Translations under genes and position numbers: made by a program
NCBI GenBank assembly: GCA_018417955.1
Contig: JACTVC010000008.1
Coordinates: 868,001-932,000, forward strand
DNA from: Laccaria trichodermophora
Taxonomy: Eukaryota; Basidiomycota; Agaricomycetes; Agaricales; Hydnangiaceae
Direction of reading: 5' to 3'
DNA length: 64,000 nt
Part shown: in pieces, positions 11,805 to 22,525 of the stretch
Layout of the letters: every line of letters begins with the position of its first letter
Numbering within the stretch: position 1 is the stretch's first letter
The notes under the pieces: model-generated
Told to the model about the DNA's origin: nothing
The model's input: only the letters and a program-made list of their open reading frames with translations
Databases searched by the model: none

Positions 11805-12205
11805 CTCGGCATACAACTGATGCATACGCCTCCTTCTCCTCCTCCCCATCTTTCTCTCCATCGACCCTATCTTTCCTTCACATCTCCAATCCATGATCCT
11901 CCTTCCTGGGCGCCAAAAAAGGGCGTCACATCGGGGTACTTGGGGTACGTCCCGTAAGCATCCAACTTTTTGAACCCATGAGAACGAGATAAGATGCTTC
12001 TTTGTGATTTGCTGGAGCCGCTTCAGGTGGACGTGGAGGCGTAGCGATGAGGTGACGTTTGTACGCTGGTCGCATTTTCACCGATTTAGGCGGACGATGT
12101 TATTGGGGGTGGGTGAGTCGGATCTTGTGGACGCAGTCAGTTGTTGACGCGACCTCGTCTTATCAGGTGGAGTCGAGCTAGGTGAGATGAACTTGCCAAA
12201 CGTCG
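11805..12205 (-). pseudogene. USP 3' fragment
   Basis: Minus-strand match to the distal part of the intact USP gene: the LKRFQQIAKTH...SHGFKKLDDY region and the GGCGCC-AAGGAAGGAGGA segment just before its last intron. It is broken by stops and indels and lacks the His-box exon. It sits inside the minus-strand tRNA-like array, so it derives from a separate, rearranged copy. Confidence 0.65.
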
Positions 12206-12274
12206 GGTAAAGTAGAGACAAGATGAAAAAGTCAAGATATCAAAAAAATCGTAACCGAGCCTGACAATTTTATT

Positions 12275-12910
12275 GACCTAGTCCCGAGTCGAACGGGAAA
12301 CCTCTACCTGAAGCAATCGCCTTAGATTGCGTAGATGTGCAAGCCGTTACACCACTAGGTCGTTATTAGTAGCTGGAGAGGGCGGGTTAAAGTAGAGACC
12401 AGGTGAGGTAGAGGCAGCCGTTGAATGAGAAAAACATATAGCTACTCTTATGATGACCTAGTCCTGAATCGAACAGGCTCTTTGTCTGAATGAACCACGG
12501 TCCACAGCTCTGGAAAATTTCCAGGTGTGCGAGCCGTTACACCGCTAGGCCGTTATTCATAGCTGGTGAAAGTAGGGTGAAGGCGTGGTTGGATATAGAA
12601 ACCTTCGCCCAAAAAGATTTGGCGCACATTGCCATGACCTAGTCCTGAATCGAACAGAGTGTCCCTGGCTGAGGATTACATCCCTTACAGATTCTCCAGA
12701 TGTGCGAGCCGTTACACCCCTAGGCCGTTGTCCATAGCTGACGAAGGTCGGGTAAAGTCGAGATTAGGTGTAGGATCTGTCCGTAAAAAGGTTCTGCTTC
12801 CTTGTACGTACCCCACAATGACCTAGTCCCGAATCGAACAGGATCTCTCTGAGGCGATTTTTTCTTTTTCGAATATTCTCCAGACGTGCGCACCATTACA
12901 CTACTAGGTC
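12275..12910 (-). repeat. Array of four minus-strand tRNA-like units upstream of USP copy 1
   Basis: Units at 12275-12361, 12455-12551, 12636-12726 and 12820-12910. Each has a downstream T-tract (12242-12248, 12430-12434, 12611-12615 and 12785-12789 on the complement). The first and last have perfect GACCTAG/CTAGGTC stems; the middle two have GGCCTAG/CTAGGTC with a G-U pair. In the first, the T-stem is TCCCG/CGGGA rather than TCCTG/CAGGA, a compensated change. The array points away from the USP copy starting at 13246. Confidence 0.75.
12820..12910 (-). tRNA. tRNA-like unit
   Basis: Perfect 7-bp acceptor stem GACCTAG/CTAGGTC, B box GTTCGATTC, and a T5 tract about 31 nt downstream. Its insert contains a T-rich run opposite the usual CTTCAG-type segment. 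Confidence 0.5.
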
Positions 12911-13245
12911 GTATGATACCCCTCAATCGAGGCTGGGTAAGTCATGTAGCGTGGAGAGTTATTGAAGGCATCCGAGCGACGTGTTCCGAAGATGAATACG
13001 CCAGCTTCAAGAAGCTCTGACTCGGAGAGTAATCCTCGGGTGGTTGGCATCATCCCGACAAGTTACTGCGGTAGTTGTCCCGAAGCACAGCGGCCGCAGA
13101 GAATACTTGGCAGTTGAGGACATATGTGCTGTGGTGGCTCCGAGAACACGTGTCTAGTATAAACGCAGTCCCCGCAAACGGGCGTCAACACAACCGGCAA
13201 CCACTTTCTTCCACAACTCAATTCCCTTTCTCTTCCTCACCCTCA
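12911..13245 (+). promoter_or_regulatory. Shared spacer between array and USP copy 1
   Basis: This divergent intergenic segment recurs before every USP copy with a 5' end (also 25883-26215, 36548-36857, 42196-42539, 49785-50070 and 59165-59489). It contains a GCGGCCGC-type palindrome followed by an AGWGAATACTTGGCAG word. It is the likely promoter region of the USP gene because nothing else separates the two transcription units. No core promoter motif was pinned down. Confidence 0.45.
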
Positions 13246-14804
13246 ATGGCAAAGTCAAAGCCACTAACCGCACAAGAACTCTACAGACAGAGAAGACAAC
13301 GCGAAGAAGAGGAAAAGCTCGAATATCTACCCCCTGGGTTGATCAATCATGGGAATACGTGCTTTATGAACTCTGTGCTTCAAGGCGTGCGTTTCTCGCC
13401 TTAATCTTGCTTTCGGATGGTTTGCTTATCAGTTTCATATACTAGTTGATTGCTACACACCTCCTGAACGATCTGGTTCACTTTACGCCCATCCCACCAT
13501 CGGTCCAACGATTCTCTTCGACCCCTTTAGCCTCACGACGATCCCCGCAGCTCACGAATGGACATCATCTGAGCGAGGAATGGGATAAGCCCTGGGTGAA
13601 CAGCATGCCGATCGGAGATATGTTTTTGAGTCTGATGTACAAGTCATGGGAAGCACAGGCGCGCAGACAGAGGGAGGTTCTCAGCCCAAGGTATGTCTTC
13701 CTCACATTTCTTACCCGGAAGATCCGACATCAGTTTTTGTTTGATAGGTCGGTGCTCGGAACTCTTGGGCAGAAATACGATCAATACCTAGACTTTGCAC
13801 AGCAAGACGCGCACGAGTTTCTAAGGATAATACTAGACGCGATGCGCATGGAAGAACAAGACATCATCAAAAAGCGTCAACCGCCTCCCAAGAAACGACG
13901 TCGAACAACACTAACCCCCGCCGACCCAAATGTCCCACTCTCCCCCGCACCCCCGCCTTCACCCATAATAAACGAAGAAGACAAACTCATCTCATTCGTC
14001 GACATGATTTTCGGGGGTCAACTGACGAGTATACTCGTCTGCCAGAAATGTAAACACATTTCACAGACCTACGAAGATTTCAACGACATCAGTTTAAGCA
14101 TCAAACCGGAAGACTACGCGCATCGAAAACGAGATAGGTTCAAGAACTTTGCAAAGCGCTTTACGGCTTTTCCATCGTCAAATTCCGCAGCTAGTTCCAC
14201 CGCGAAGCCCCTTTCCACCGTCCAGCGACCGTCCTCTGTCCCCCCCGCTTCGACTTCCTTTCGCGAAGAGAGGGAGGTGCTGAGCGTAGAGACGCATGAT
14301 GATGCCACGCGGAGACGGAGTTTGGATCTACCAACGGAGAAAGGAGAAGATGCGGAGACGCCGTCCCCTGTGACGTCGAAAGAGGAGGAGGTGGATAGCG
14401 ATAACTCGCACGTCCTGGTGAACGCTACGGGTCCGGAGGATAAACATGTTGAGTTTGTGGATGTGCGGCGGGGGAAGAAGGACAAGGAGAAGGAAAAGAA
14501 GGAGGAGAAAAAGGAGGAAAAGAAGGAGAAGGAGAAGAAGGGGGACGATGGGTGGGCGAAGTTGGGGAGGAGGATCAGCCTTACGGTTGGTTTGGGGAAA
14601 CCTCGGGATAGGAAGAGTCGATCGATGGAGCGGATGGGGACGTTGGAGGATGAGGTGGTCGCTAGCACGACGAAGAGCACCATCACCTGGCCGTCGAGAT
14701 CCTTCCGAAATCCAGGTCTCACCGCCTTCTGCCAAACCCTCTTCCTCAACGACAACACCCAATACCAACCCTACCACAGCTGCCCCCCGCTTCCCCAACG
14801 TCTC
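13246..14804 (+). pseudogene. USP deubiquitinase copy 1, truncated
   Basis: Collinear with the intact gene. Exon 1 is 13246-13386 with the Cys box NHGNTCFMNSVLQ. Exon 2 is 13446-13690. Exon 3 starts at 13748 with QQDAHEF and the zinc CxxC. The sequence is nearly identical up to about 14690. There a deletion of about 35 nt relative to copy 2 shifts the frame, and all homology stops near 14805. The CRRCWK, HLKRF and His-box segments are missing, so the product could not be an active peptidase. Confidence 0.8.
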
Positions 14805-15500
14805 ACTGCTGTCGGTCATACCACTAACGCTGACCCAACCAAATCTGCACCTGGGGAACATTGGGTCCAAGATTCAAGGGCTCTCAGCTGGCCATCCAGA
14901 ATTGAGGCATGTCCCAATCTGGTCCTTACTAGATCTTTATCGTTGTTTTACCTGCCTCGGCAGCTCGCCGAACACTATTGTTGCCTGCCAAAGTTGTCGC
15001 CGCAGATGGTCTTGCGAAATATTTGATCTTAGTACATCTACTATTCTCAGTCCACGTTGGAAAAGCACCCAAGTGTTCTTTGATCTGCACTTATTGTCCA
15101 GTTCTCGTTCTCAAAGAACACAATGTGCATTTCTTTTTCATGAGGACTTGGCCATAGTCGAATCAACCAGCCCATACTCATATGCTAGCAAGGTCTTTAG
15201 CCTGAAATCTAGGTACCTGTGCATCGAAAATGATCATCACGATGCCCCGAAACCTCTTTCACGATCTTTTGAACATGCCAAAAGGAGGGAAGAAATACCG
15301 TTGCCCTGGTCCTGATTTGACAGGAACGTTCTGTGCATATATTGATATTTGAGATGCAACCCAGACATGGTAACAGTTACAACCAAGCTGGCAGCGTCAT
15401 GATACAAGTAAAGTAGCAATTCATAGATATCGAGAGTACTTCATGGGCCGGCCTTCGCCCAAAAAATGCTAAGATTGACGAAATTTTCATGTGCACCGAT
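14805..15500. other. Unassigned sequence after the USP copy 1 breakpoint
   Basis: A plus-strand frame continues to 15315 but begins only as an out-of-frame extension of the USP copy. No domain recognised. A T6 tract (15461-15466 on the complement) belongs to the tRNA-like unit at 15501. Confidence 0.3.
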
Positions 15501-15596
15501 GACCCAGTGCTGAATCGAACAGGAACCTTCTCGCTGAATCCCTGTTGACAAAGACGATATTCTCCAGATGCTATGCGGCCATTACACCAACGGGTC
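15501..15596 (-). tRNA. Isolated, diverged tRNA-like unit
   Basis: B box GTTCGATTC and an A-box-like TTGGTGTAATGG are both intact on the minus strand. The acceptor arms (GACCCGT / CTGGGTC) are only partly paired and one side of the T-stem is mutated. A T6 tract lies 35 nt downstream. Probably a decaying copy separated from the main arrays. Confidence 0.4.
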
Positions 15597-15954
15597 ACTA
15601 GCAAAGTTGAGTGAACGCTTTGGCCTGTAGCTGATAATCAACGATCTTGATCGTATGCGATGACCGAAATTGCTCACTGATAATGTAAATGTCCTGGCGG
15701 GTGTGCCCATACAACCTTCTAACACGTCGAAGAAGACGAATGACTGGGTAGTGGAGTCGGAGACAAGTCGCACCGTCCTGTGGTGGGTGGGGGAGAGGGG
15801 AGATTTTTCTTGAAATCGGCCGGATTGTGAACTCATCCTCGAGTCTGAGGAAGAGGGGGGGAAAGCGCAGGAACAAAGTAATGTTTGTGAACGTTGAATA
15901 AATTCGAGCTGTAGTCGTTGGGCGGACGGGGGCAAGTCGAGATGCACGAGAACG

Positions 15955-16400
15955 TTTAAGACTTCGTCGTCATAGATACCGTCTCCTGATCTAGCGCACG
16001 GCACTCCTTCCCAAACCACTGCTGCAAACCGTAAGCACCTTCAGTATTCGACCCCTCGCCATGCTCGTCGCGAACGCCGGATTCGTCTTCAAGGATGCCG
16101 GTAGCATACAAAAAAGGAGGAGGAGGTACAGAACATTGGGCGTCAGAAGATACCTTGTGCGGTAAGTTGCTAGGCCTGTAGAGAGACGGGGTGAGAGGGG
16201 AAGGGGAGGAATGAGTGGGTTCCCTACCTGCGATCCGATGTACAGTTGGATATAGGTAAACAGGCGGGCTGCGAAATCAGGTGTATCGGAGAAGCAGTGC
16301 ATGTGGATCTGCGGTAGTGACGACCATAAGGTGATGGCAACAAAAGAGGGAACAAACGAACCTTGGAATCCTGCAATGCCTCCTCCTGCTATATCCACTC
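15955..16400 (-). CDS. Possible small membrane protein, 2 or more exons
   Basis: A minus-strand frame near 16400-16230 encodes hydrophobic stretches (SFVAITLWSSLPQIHMHCF), and a second (LTPNVLYLLLLFCMLP) lies near 16100. A GTAGGG donor near 16228 and a CTACAG acceptor near 16175 would join them. Further downstream another frame reads as an acidic tail (GILEDESGVRDEHGEGSN) ending at a stop near 15956. The alternation of hydrophobic and acidic coding-like segments suggests a real gene or remnant. Exact splicing and family are unknown. Confidence 0.25.
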
Positions 16401-17361
16401 AATATCGTCCTGTATGTATCACGAACGGTTTCCAGCCTACGTTGCCCGGCTACCCTATTTACGGCAGCTAAATTCTGCCGTGGGCTGTAGCAATAAAACA
16501 CAGGTCCTTGCGTGAGGGTGCTGAAAAAGCTATTGTTGTCGTCTGTTATTGTCATGAGGGAAGTAAGTGGACGGGCTTTCGTTCGCAAGCCTTGAGTTGC
16601 GCTGCAGTCTCCTCGCGAGGAGAGTTAGTTTGAGAGAGACGTAGAGAGATTGAGGTAGAACTTCCTGTGAAAGCCAGCTATGGGTAGACTTGTCAGCTAC
16701 CACCATTCTGAGAATCAAAATGCTGTTACCTACTTAAAAAGCCGCCGTAATAAATGTGAACTTATGAATTCAGGGCCCATTGACCTCACGAGCCTCTGTT
16801 CGCCAGTGTGCTCTCCGTCAAGTATCGCCATTATCAACACCAACGAGACATCAAGACCTTGAGGGTGCAGAGCGTGAAGCGAGGAGGGAGAGGAACCTGG
16901 AGATGGAGTGGTTTTTACTGAGCATGGCTAATAAGGTGGTGTTGGGGAGTGGAAGGGGTTTCAAGCTAGAAGGGTTGGCGTTGAACATTGGGAGGGGAGA
17001 TGACTAGAATGCGGCTCTGAAAGCCATTCGCCCTCGCGACTTTTGATTTCATAGCACTCCGTTGAAAAGGCCCTGCTAATGTTGCATTTCGCCCCAGAAC
17101 GCTCGCCCCAGCCGAGAGGTGCATTTCTAAGACCCGTTATTGAAGTGAGCTACAAGAGTTCACTCGGTAGCGCGAGTTGACGTTGGTGCAGCAGCTGTCT
17201 GAAGGGGTTTCGCCGCCCGATTATAATTCCGACGGCGAATTCTCACAACTGATCTCCGGCTGATCACCTCTTCTTTATCGACTACAACGACCACGCGACC
17301 TATCGACGTCTTTAGCCTTCCGACTTTCCTAATCTCCATATTACAACGCGTCATTTCACTC

Positions 17362-19144
17362 ATGGATTTTTCGTCATCCACCGCGCTCCTGCAAAACGCT
17401 ACCGGAACCATCATATCTGGCAGAGCACAGGTCATAAACGCCGGCGGCAATGTTGTTCTTCATAGCCCTTTGCATGCTGGAAGTACGTCAAAGTTTCAGA
17501 ATCCATCAATACCACTAATACAACTGATGGCACATAGGTCTAGCGAGCTTGCTTAGGCCTGTCAGTAATGCTACACATACTCGCTCAGGTCACGTCCCTC
17601 GATGTGATTCTGGAACTCGTTTGGCGGTGATTGCTCAGGTCCGGAAGTGGCTCGATGGCCATGATAATAATGGGCGAGCTGCTGTCTGCTGGCTTAATGG
17701 GCCAGCTGGCTATGGCAAATCAGCATTGGCACAGACCATTGCGGAGTGCTATGCGGCAGAGGGCCGCCTTTTAGGGAGCTTCTTCTTTTTGCGAGGGGCT
17801 GGTGAACGCAGCCATATATCTCGCCTGATTCCTACTCTTGCTCATCAGATTTCTCTCACTGTTCCTGGTGCAAAGCTGTCGATTGAAAGTGCTCTTGAGG
17901 ATGAGCCAGCCCTGCTTGGGTTGACTGTCTCTATGGCTTACCGACTTCAAAGACTTGTCATAGAGCCAATCCATCTCAACACTTCACAACTCTCCTATAG
18001 CTCTGTTGTTGTTATTGATGCTCTTGATGAATGTGATGATAAAGCTGAAATGGTGGACTTTATTGATGTTCTCCTCAGGGCATCTTCTGGGGGGGCTCAT
18101 CTTCCTTTCCAGATTCTCCTCACTAGCAGGGTAGAGGAACATATTCGAAAAAAGTTTGATAGTTTTGAAGCTCGTTTTTTACACCGTCTGGAGCTACAGA
18201 ATTATGATGCTCGTCCAGACATCAAAGTACATTTTCGGAGGGCATTTGATTCTATCTATGACCAAAATTGGCGAATCATGCAGAGAATACCAAAGCCCTG
18301 GCCATCAGCTCAAGATCTCACTTCACTTCTTGACAAGGCTGGCAGTTCATTTACATTTGCTACTACATTGGTCCAATGTGTTGGTGGAGATATCATGCCA
18401 CACAGAGCCTTGAAAAAACTTCTGGCATCAGAAGCTAATGGTCTAGATTCACTCTATGAACAGGTTCTCTCTTCTGCTTCTTGGACAGAAGACTTCTGTC
18501 AGATTCTTGGAACAATCATGGTTCTAACAGATAACAAATCTGTCGCCTTTCTCAGCTCTTTCCTCTCTCTTCAGCATGAGGAGGTCATTTGTGGGCTATT
18601 GCAAGTACAGTCCATTATTAAAATTCCTGGAGATGATGATAAGCCAATTATGCTCTATCACACATCTCTCTGGGATTTTTTGGCCATCCAATCACGATCA
18701 AAGCAATATTTTATTGATCCTTCTGTGCAACACATTCATCTAGCCATACTGTCTTTGCAGCATCTGGTAAAATATCCTTCAAAAGACTTTTTTGAGGGGG
18801 ATGTGGCCAAGTATGCATCCATTAATTGGCCACACCATATTCTTTTGGGATTTCAGGAGCAAGGATCAAATGTGGATGAAACAATTATGACTTCTTTGGT
18901 AACTCTCATTGAAAACTTACTGATTTTTCAGAGTAGAACATGGCATAATACTATGCTGAATTTGAGGTCTGATAAAAGGGAAGGGATGTTAAGCTGTGTG
19001 AAAGATGGAAAGATTTTGTTTCAGGTCAGCTATTGCAATTCTCTCAGATACTTATCATCTCTTAACATGTATAAGACATGGCAAGGGTCAATTATTACAA
19101 AGAATTTGATCAAGATATTTCAACAAGTCATTGATTTCTATGAA
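17362..19144 (+). CDS. NACHT NTPase (NLR-type), main exons
   Basis: Exon 1 is 17362-17482 (MDFSSSTALLQNATGT...). A 55-nt intron 17483-17537 (GTACGT...ATAG) joins in frame (HAG-S-LASLLRPVSN) to exon 2, 17538-19144. Together they give 576 codons. Walker A is GPAGYGKSA; Walker B is VVVIDALDECD, typical of NACHT domains, followed by SRVEE-type sensor and helical regions. Basidiomycete genomes carry many such STAND NTPases, thought to act in non-self recognition (family knowledge). There is no WD40, ankyrin or TPR repeat region. Instead, at the phase-0 boundary after IDFYE a GTAAGA donor (19145) opens the series of 3-nt exons. Without that splice the frame reads 12 more codons to a stop ending at 19183, so intron retention would give a 588-aa form. 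Confidence 0.8.
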
Positions 19145-22100
19145 GTAAGAGGTTATAATGGAGGTATCTTCAATAATTATTGAGATCTTCCAACAGACAG
19201 TAAGTAACAAGGCCATAATACTGGTCACAAGTTAATCTGTAAGGTTTATAGGAGGTATGTGGTAATAATCAGGTATCAAAATAAAATATTGACCTGTTTT
19301 ACAGAATGTAAGCCAAGACATAACAACATCTTATTGCTATTAATAAATTACAGGAAGTGAGTTATCAAGAGAAGAAGAGTTTCATTCTGATTGTTGTTTT
19401 TTCTTGCAGAATGTATGTCTAGAAATTGTTCAAGTTTTTATTTGTCCTCATGGTTGTCATTAGTTTGTGGGTCAATATTTTGCATCATATGTCACATCTT
19501 ATCAACATCTGTCTATTTCTTCCAGAATGTAAGTATTAACTGTTGATCTTGCCACTTATATAGCTAATGTTCTTGTTTATGAATTCAGAAGGTGATATAT
19601 GGTCTATTCACATTGTCTCTGTGTCAATATAAGAGATTTTTTTAGTGGGTAAGTTATTATCAAGTTTTCAAAATAACTGTGTTCTGACTCAATTCTCTTC
19701 TACACTTACCATTTCTTAGGCTGTGAGTTGTATCCCTATTAAATATCAACTCATATGCTGACTCATTATCTGGTTTTTCCCTTGATTGTGCACTGTTTTG
19801 GTAATGTGCTTTTCCCTATTTCAGAGTGTATGCTTTCTTGCATTTTATTTTACATGCCTCTAAAACATATGCTCTGGCCATTCTTTCACAGAAAGCAAGT
19901 TGGCCTGGTTTCTAATGTGGACTCTTCTGATGATAGAGACCTTGACCTGTCTTATTTCAGAAGGTGAGTCAGCCTAATTTTGATGCACACTCTTGTGGTG
20001 ACACTGACTGTGGCCTGTCTTGTTTCAGTCGGTGAGTTGGCCTGAGTTTGAATGTGCACTTTTCTGGTGACACCGACTGTGGCCTGGCTTGGTCTTAGGA
20101 GGCAAGTTGGCCTGGTTTTTTATATGCACTCTCCTGGTAACACTGATTGTGGTCTGTCTTGTTTCAGTCAGTGAGTTGGTCTGATTTTTAATGTGCACTC
20201 TTCTGATAATACTGATTGTGGCCTTTCTTGTTTCAGTGGGTGAGTTGGCCTGGTTTTCAATGTGCACTTTTCTTGTGAGACTGAATGTGGCCTGGCTTGT
20301 TTCAGTTGGTGAGTTGGCCTGGTTTTCAATGTGCATCTTCTCTTGACACTGATTGTGGCCTGTTTGTTTCAGTTGGTAGGTTTGCTTGGTTTTAATGTGT
20401 ACTCTTCTGATGACACTGACTGTGGCCTGTCTTATTTCAGGATGTGAGTTGGCCTGGTTTATAATGTGGAGTCCTCTGGTGACACCAACTGTGGCCTGTC
20501 TTGTTTTAGAAGGTGAGTTGGCCTGGTTTTTAATCTGCAATCTTCTGGTGAGACTGACTGTGGCCTGTTTTGTTTCAGGATGTGAGTTGGCCTGGTTTTT
20601 TACTGTGCACTCTTCTGTTTACACTGACTCTGGCTTGTCTTGTTTCAGTTTGTGAGTTGGCCTCATTTTTGATGGGCACTCTGCTGGGACACCCTGTCTT
20701 GTTTCAGTTTGTGAGTTGACCTCATTTTGATGGGCACTCTTCTGGTGACACTCTGGCCTGTTTTGTTTCAGTTTGTGAGTTGGCCTGTTTTTTAATGTTC
20801 ACTTTTCTAATGACACTCACTATGGCCTGTCTTGTTTCAGCATGTGAGTTGGCCTTGTTTTCAATGTGAACTCTTCTGGTCACACTGTTTGTGCCCTGTC
20901 TTGTTTCAGTTGGTGAGTTGGCCTTGTGAAGTCTTCTCCTGGTACTGATTGTGGCCTGGCTTGTTTCAGTTGGTGAGTTGGCCTCATTTTGATTTGCACT
21001 CTTCTGGTCAGACTGACTGTGACCTGTCTTGTTTCAGCATGTGAGTTTAATGTGGACTCTTCTGATGACGGACACTTTGACCTGTCTTGTTTCAGTCTGT
21101 GAGTTGGCCTTGTTTCCCATGTACACTCTTCTGGTGACACTAACTGTGGCCTGTCTTGTTTTAGTCAGTGAGTTTGCCTCATTTTTAGTGTTAACTCTTC
21201 TGGTGACATTAACTGTGGCCTGTCTTGGTTCAGGATGTGAGTTGGCCTGGTTTTTAATGTGTGCTCTTCTGGTCACACTTACTGTGGCCTATCTTGTTTC
21301 AGGCAGTGAGTTGGCCTCCTTTTAATGTGGTGCCACTGACTGTGGCCTGTTTTGTTTCAGGATGTGAGCTGGCCTGGTTTTTCTGTGCACTCTTCTTCTC
21401 ACACTGACTGTGGCCTGTCTTGTTTCAGAAGGTGAGCTGCCCTGATTTCAATGTCTACTCTTCTGGTGATGCTGGCTGTGGCTTGTCTTCTTTCAGAAGG
21501 CAAGTTGGCCTGGTTTGGAATGTGGACTCTGCTGGTAACACACATTTTGGTGCTTCTTTTTAGGGGGTGAGTTTCTTTGCTTTTGGCTATCAATTACTCT
21601 TGTCACACTATCTCTCTTTACCTTTCTTAGCATGTAAGTTACTTGTTTTGTACTGTACATGTTTCTTGCAACTCATTTTTGATATTTTCTTCTAGAAGGT
21701 GTGTTGCTTATATTGTCCTTATGATCTATTTTACTTAGTTGATTCTCACACTTACCATTTTCATATGTAGAAAGTATGTTGTCTCTTCTGCATATTTTGT
21801 AAGTTTCATTTCATAAGCCTTCATTTTTTAGTCTTATCTATTTATACATTATTATTTATTAGGTAATTAAAGCTCCAATCAATATCTCTCAAGGAGGTTA
21901 GTCAAGTTCAAGCACCTCATAGACCAATTTTATAAATCTCTTCACTTTCTTTTTTAGGATGTATGTTGCCCACTTACTCTCATTTTTATCCCCTGATATA
22001 TGTTTATTTTAACTCAGATTGTATGGTTTTATTTCCTGTTACAGAAGAATGCTCATGTTTTGTAGCTTGTATGTCTTTGATCTATTTCTAGATTTCTTTC

Positions 22101-22436
22101 AACCATTCCTTTTGTTAGAAAGTATGTATTCCTTCACATTATTTCACCAGGTCACTCATTTCAGATATGTAGTGGGCAAGTCAACTCCATTTTCTATCAT
22201 GTTAGAATCTTTGGTGTTATCAGAATCTCCCATTTTTAGAGGGTATGCTTTTTTTTTTTACTGTTACTGCTCACTCAATGTTCATCTTCAAAATATATAG
22301 AGAGATACAGAGCTATAGATTCTAATCAGCCTAGTTATTTGCAAAATGCCAAGCTTTGTATGTTTATTTATCTGTCCTATTTCTTCTTTATTATATCCAT
22401 TCTTCCTAGTGGTTGATACATCCCCTATACCAATGA
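19145..22436 (+). CDS. Ladder of about 47 single-codon (3-nt) exons extending the NACHT frame
   Basis: Acceptor-NNN-donor sites, start of each triplet: ACA 19197, GAG 19252, AAT 19305, GAA 19354, AAT 19410, TTT 19464, AAT 19526, AAG 19589, TGG 19646, GCT 19720, AGT 19825, AAA 19892, AAG 19961, TCG 20029, GAG 20099, TCA 20168, TGG 20237, TTG 20306, TTG 20373, GAT 20441, AAG 20510, GAT 20579, TTT 20649, TTT 20708, TTT 20772, CAT 20841, TTG 20910, TTG 20970, CAT 21038, TCT 21096, TCA 21165, GAT 21234, GCA 21303, GAT 21361, AAG 21429, AAG 21497, GGG 21564, CAT 21631, AAG 21696, AAA 21771, GAG 21894 (weak), GAT 21958, ATT 22018, CTT 22066, AAA 22119, TGG 22173, AGG 22240. Donors are mostly GTGAGT, GTAAGT or GTATGT; four are GCAAGT (19895, 20102, 21500, 22176). 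Acceptors are mostly TTTCAG. Introns run 45-120 nt, mostly 64-67. Many carry a CTRAY branch site about 20 nt before AG. No triplet is a stop. A plausible end is a 13-codon exon 22319-22357, an intron to 22409 and 8 codons to TGA at 22434-22436. Using the acceptor at 22329 instead ends at 22525. Transcript evidence is lacking. Confidence 0.6.
19964..21563 (+). repeat. Homogeneous core of about 69-bp tandem units
   Basis: Units share GTGAGTTGGCCTGG...CTGAYTGTGGCC...TTGTTTCAG, and the most frequent spacing is 69 bp (66-nt intron plus a triplet). Indels change intron length (55-67 nt) but never the 3-nt gap between AG and GT. The triplets differ between otherwise near-identical units. Units outside the core keep the splice signals with little other similarity. 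Confidence 0.85.
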
Positions 22437-22525
22437 TTTCTCCAACATCTCTGTTGTTGAGTTACATAGACATTAGGAGAAGAAGCAAAAACTCTTTGTA
22501 CTCACTTTCAGCTTCAGTCCCTTGA

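Noticed and set aside
10134..12910. CRISPR-like array of regularly spaced repeats
   Set aside because: The repeated segments are the two arms of tRNA-like units with A and B boxes, spacings vary, and the organism is a eukaryote.
14114..14758. Long minus-strand ORF opposite USP copy 1 (and 27083-27694 opposite copy 2)
   Set aside because: Shadow of the Lys/Glu-rich and Ser-rich coding strand; composition is the complement of the real protein.
20025..20540. Minus-strand 171-aa ORF with a 23-residue repeat (VHIKNQANSPTETRQATVSV type)
   Set aside because: The 69-bp period is a multiple of three, which opens frames on both strands. Units of 58-68 bp break this frame repeatedly, while the plus-strand AG-N3-GT spacing is never broken. 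It is a by-product of the repeat.
21029..21325. Plus-strand repeat ORFs through the ladder
   Set aside because: They read intron sequence in a frame broken by unit-length changes and have no start context; the splicing interpretation explains conservation better.
21832..21862. Alternative 31-nt exon in the ladder (acceptor TTTTTTAG at 21831, donor GTAATT at 21863)
   Set aside because: It would shift the frame by one. The GAG triplet at 21894-21896 with donor GTTAGT keeps phase, though its acceptor (CTCAAG) is weak, so this site remains the least certain of the ladder.
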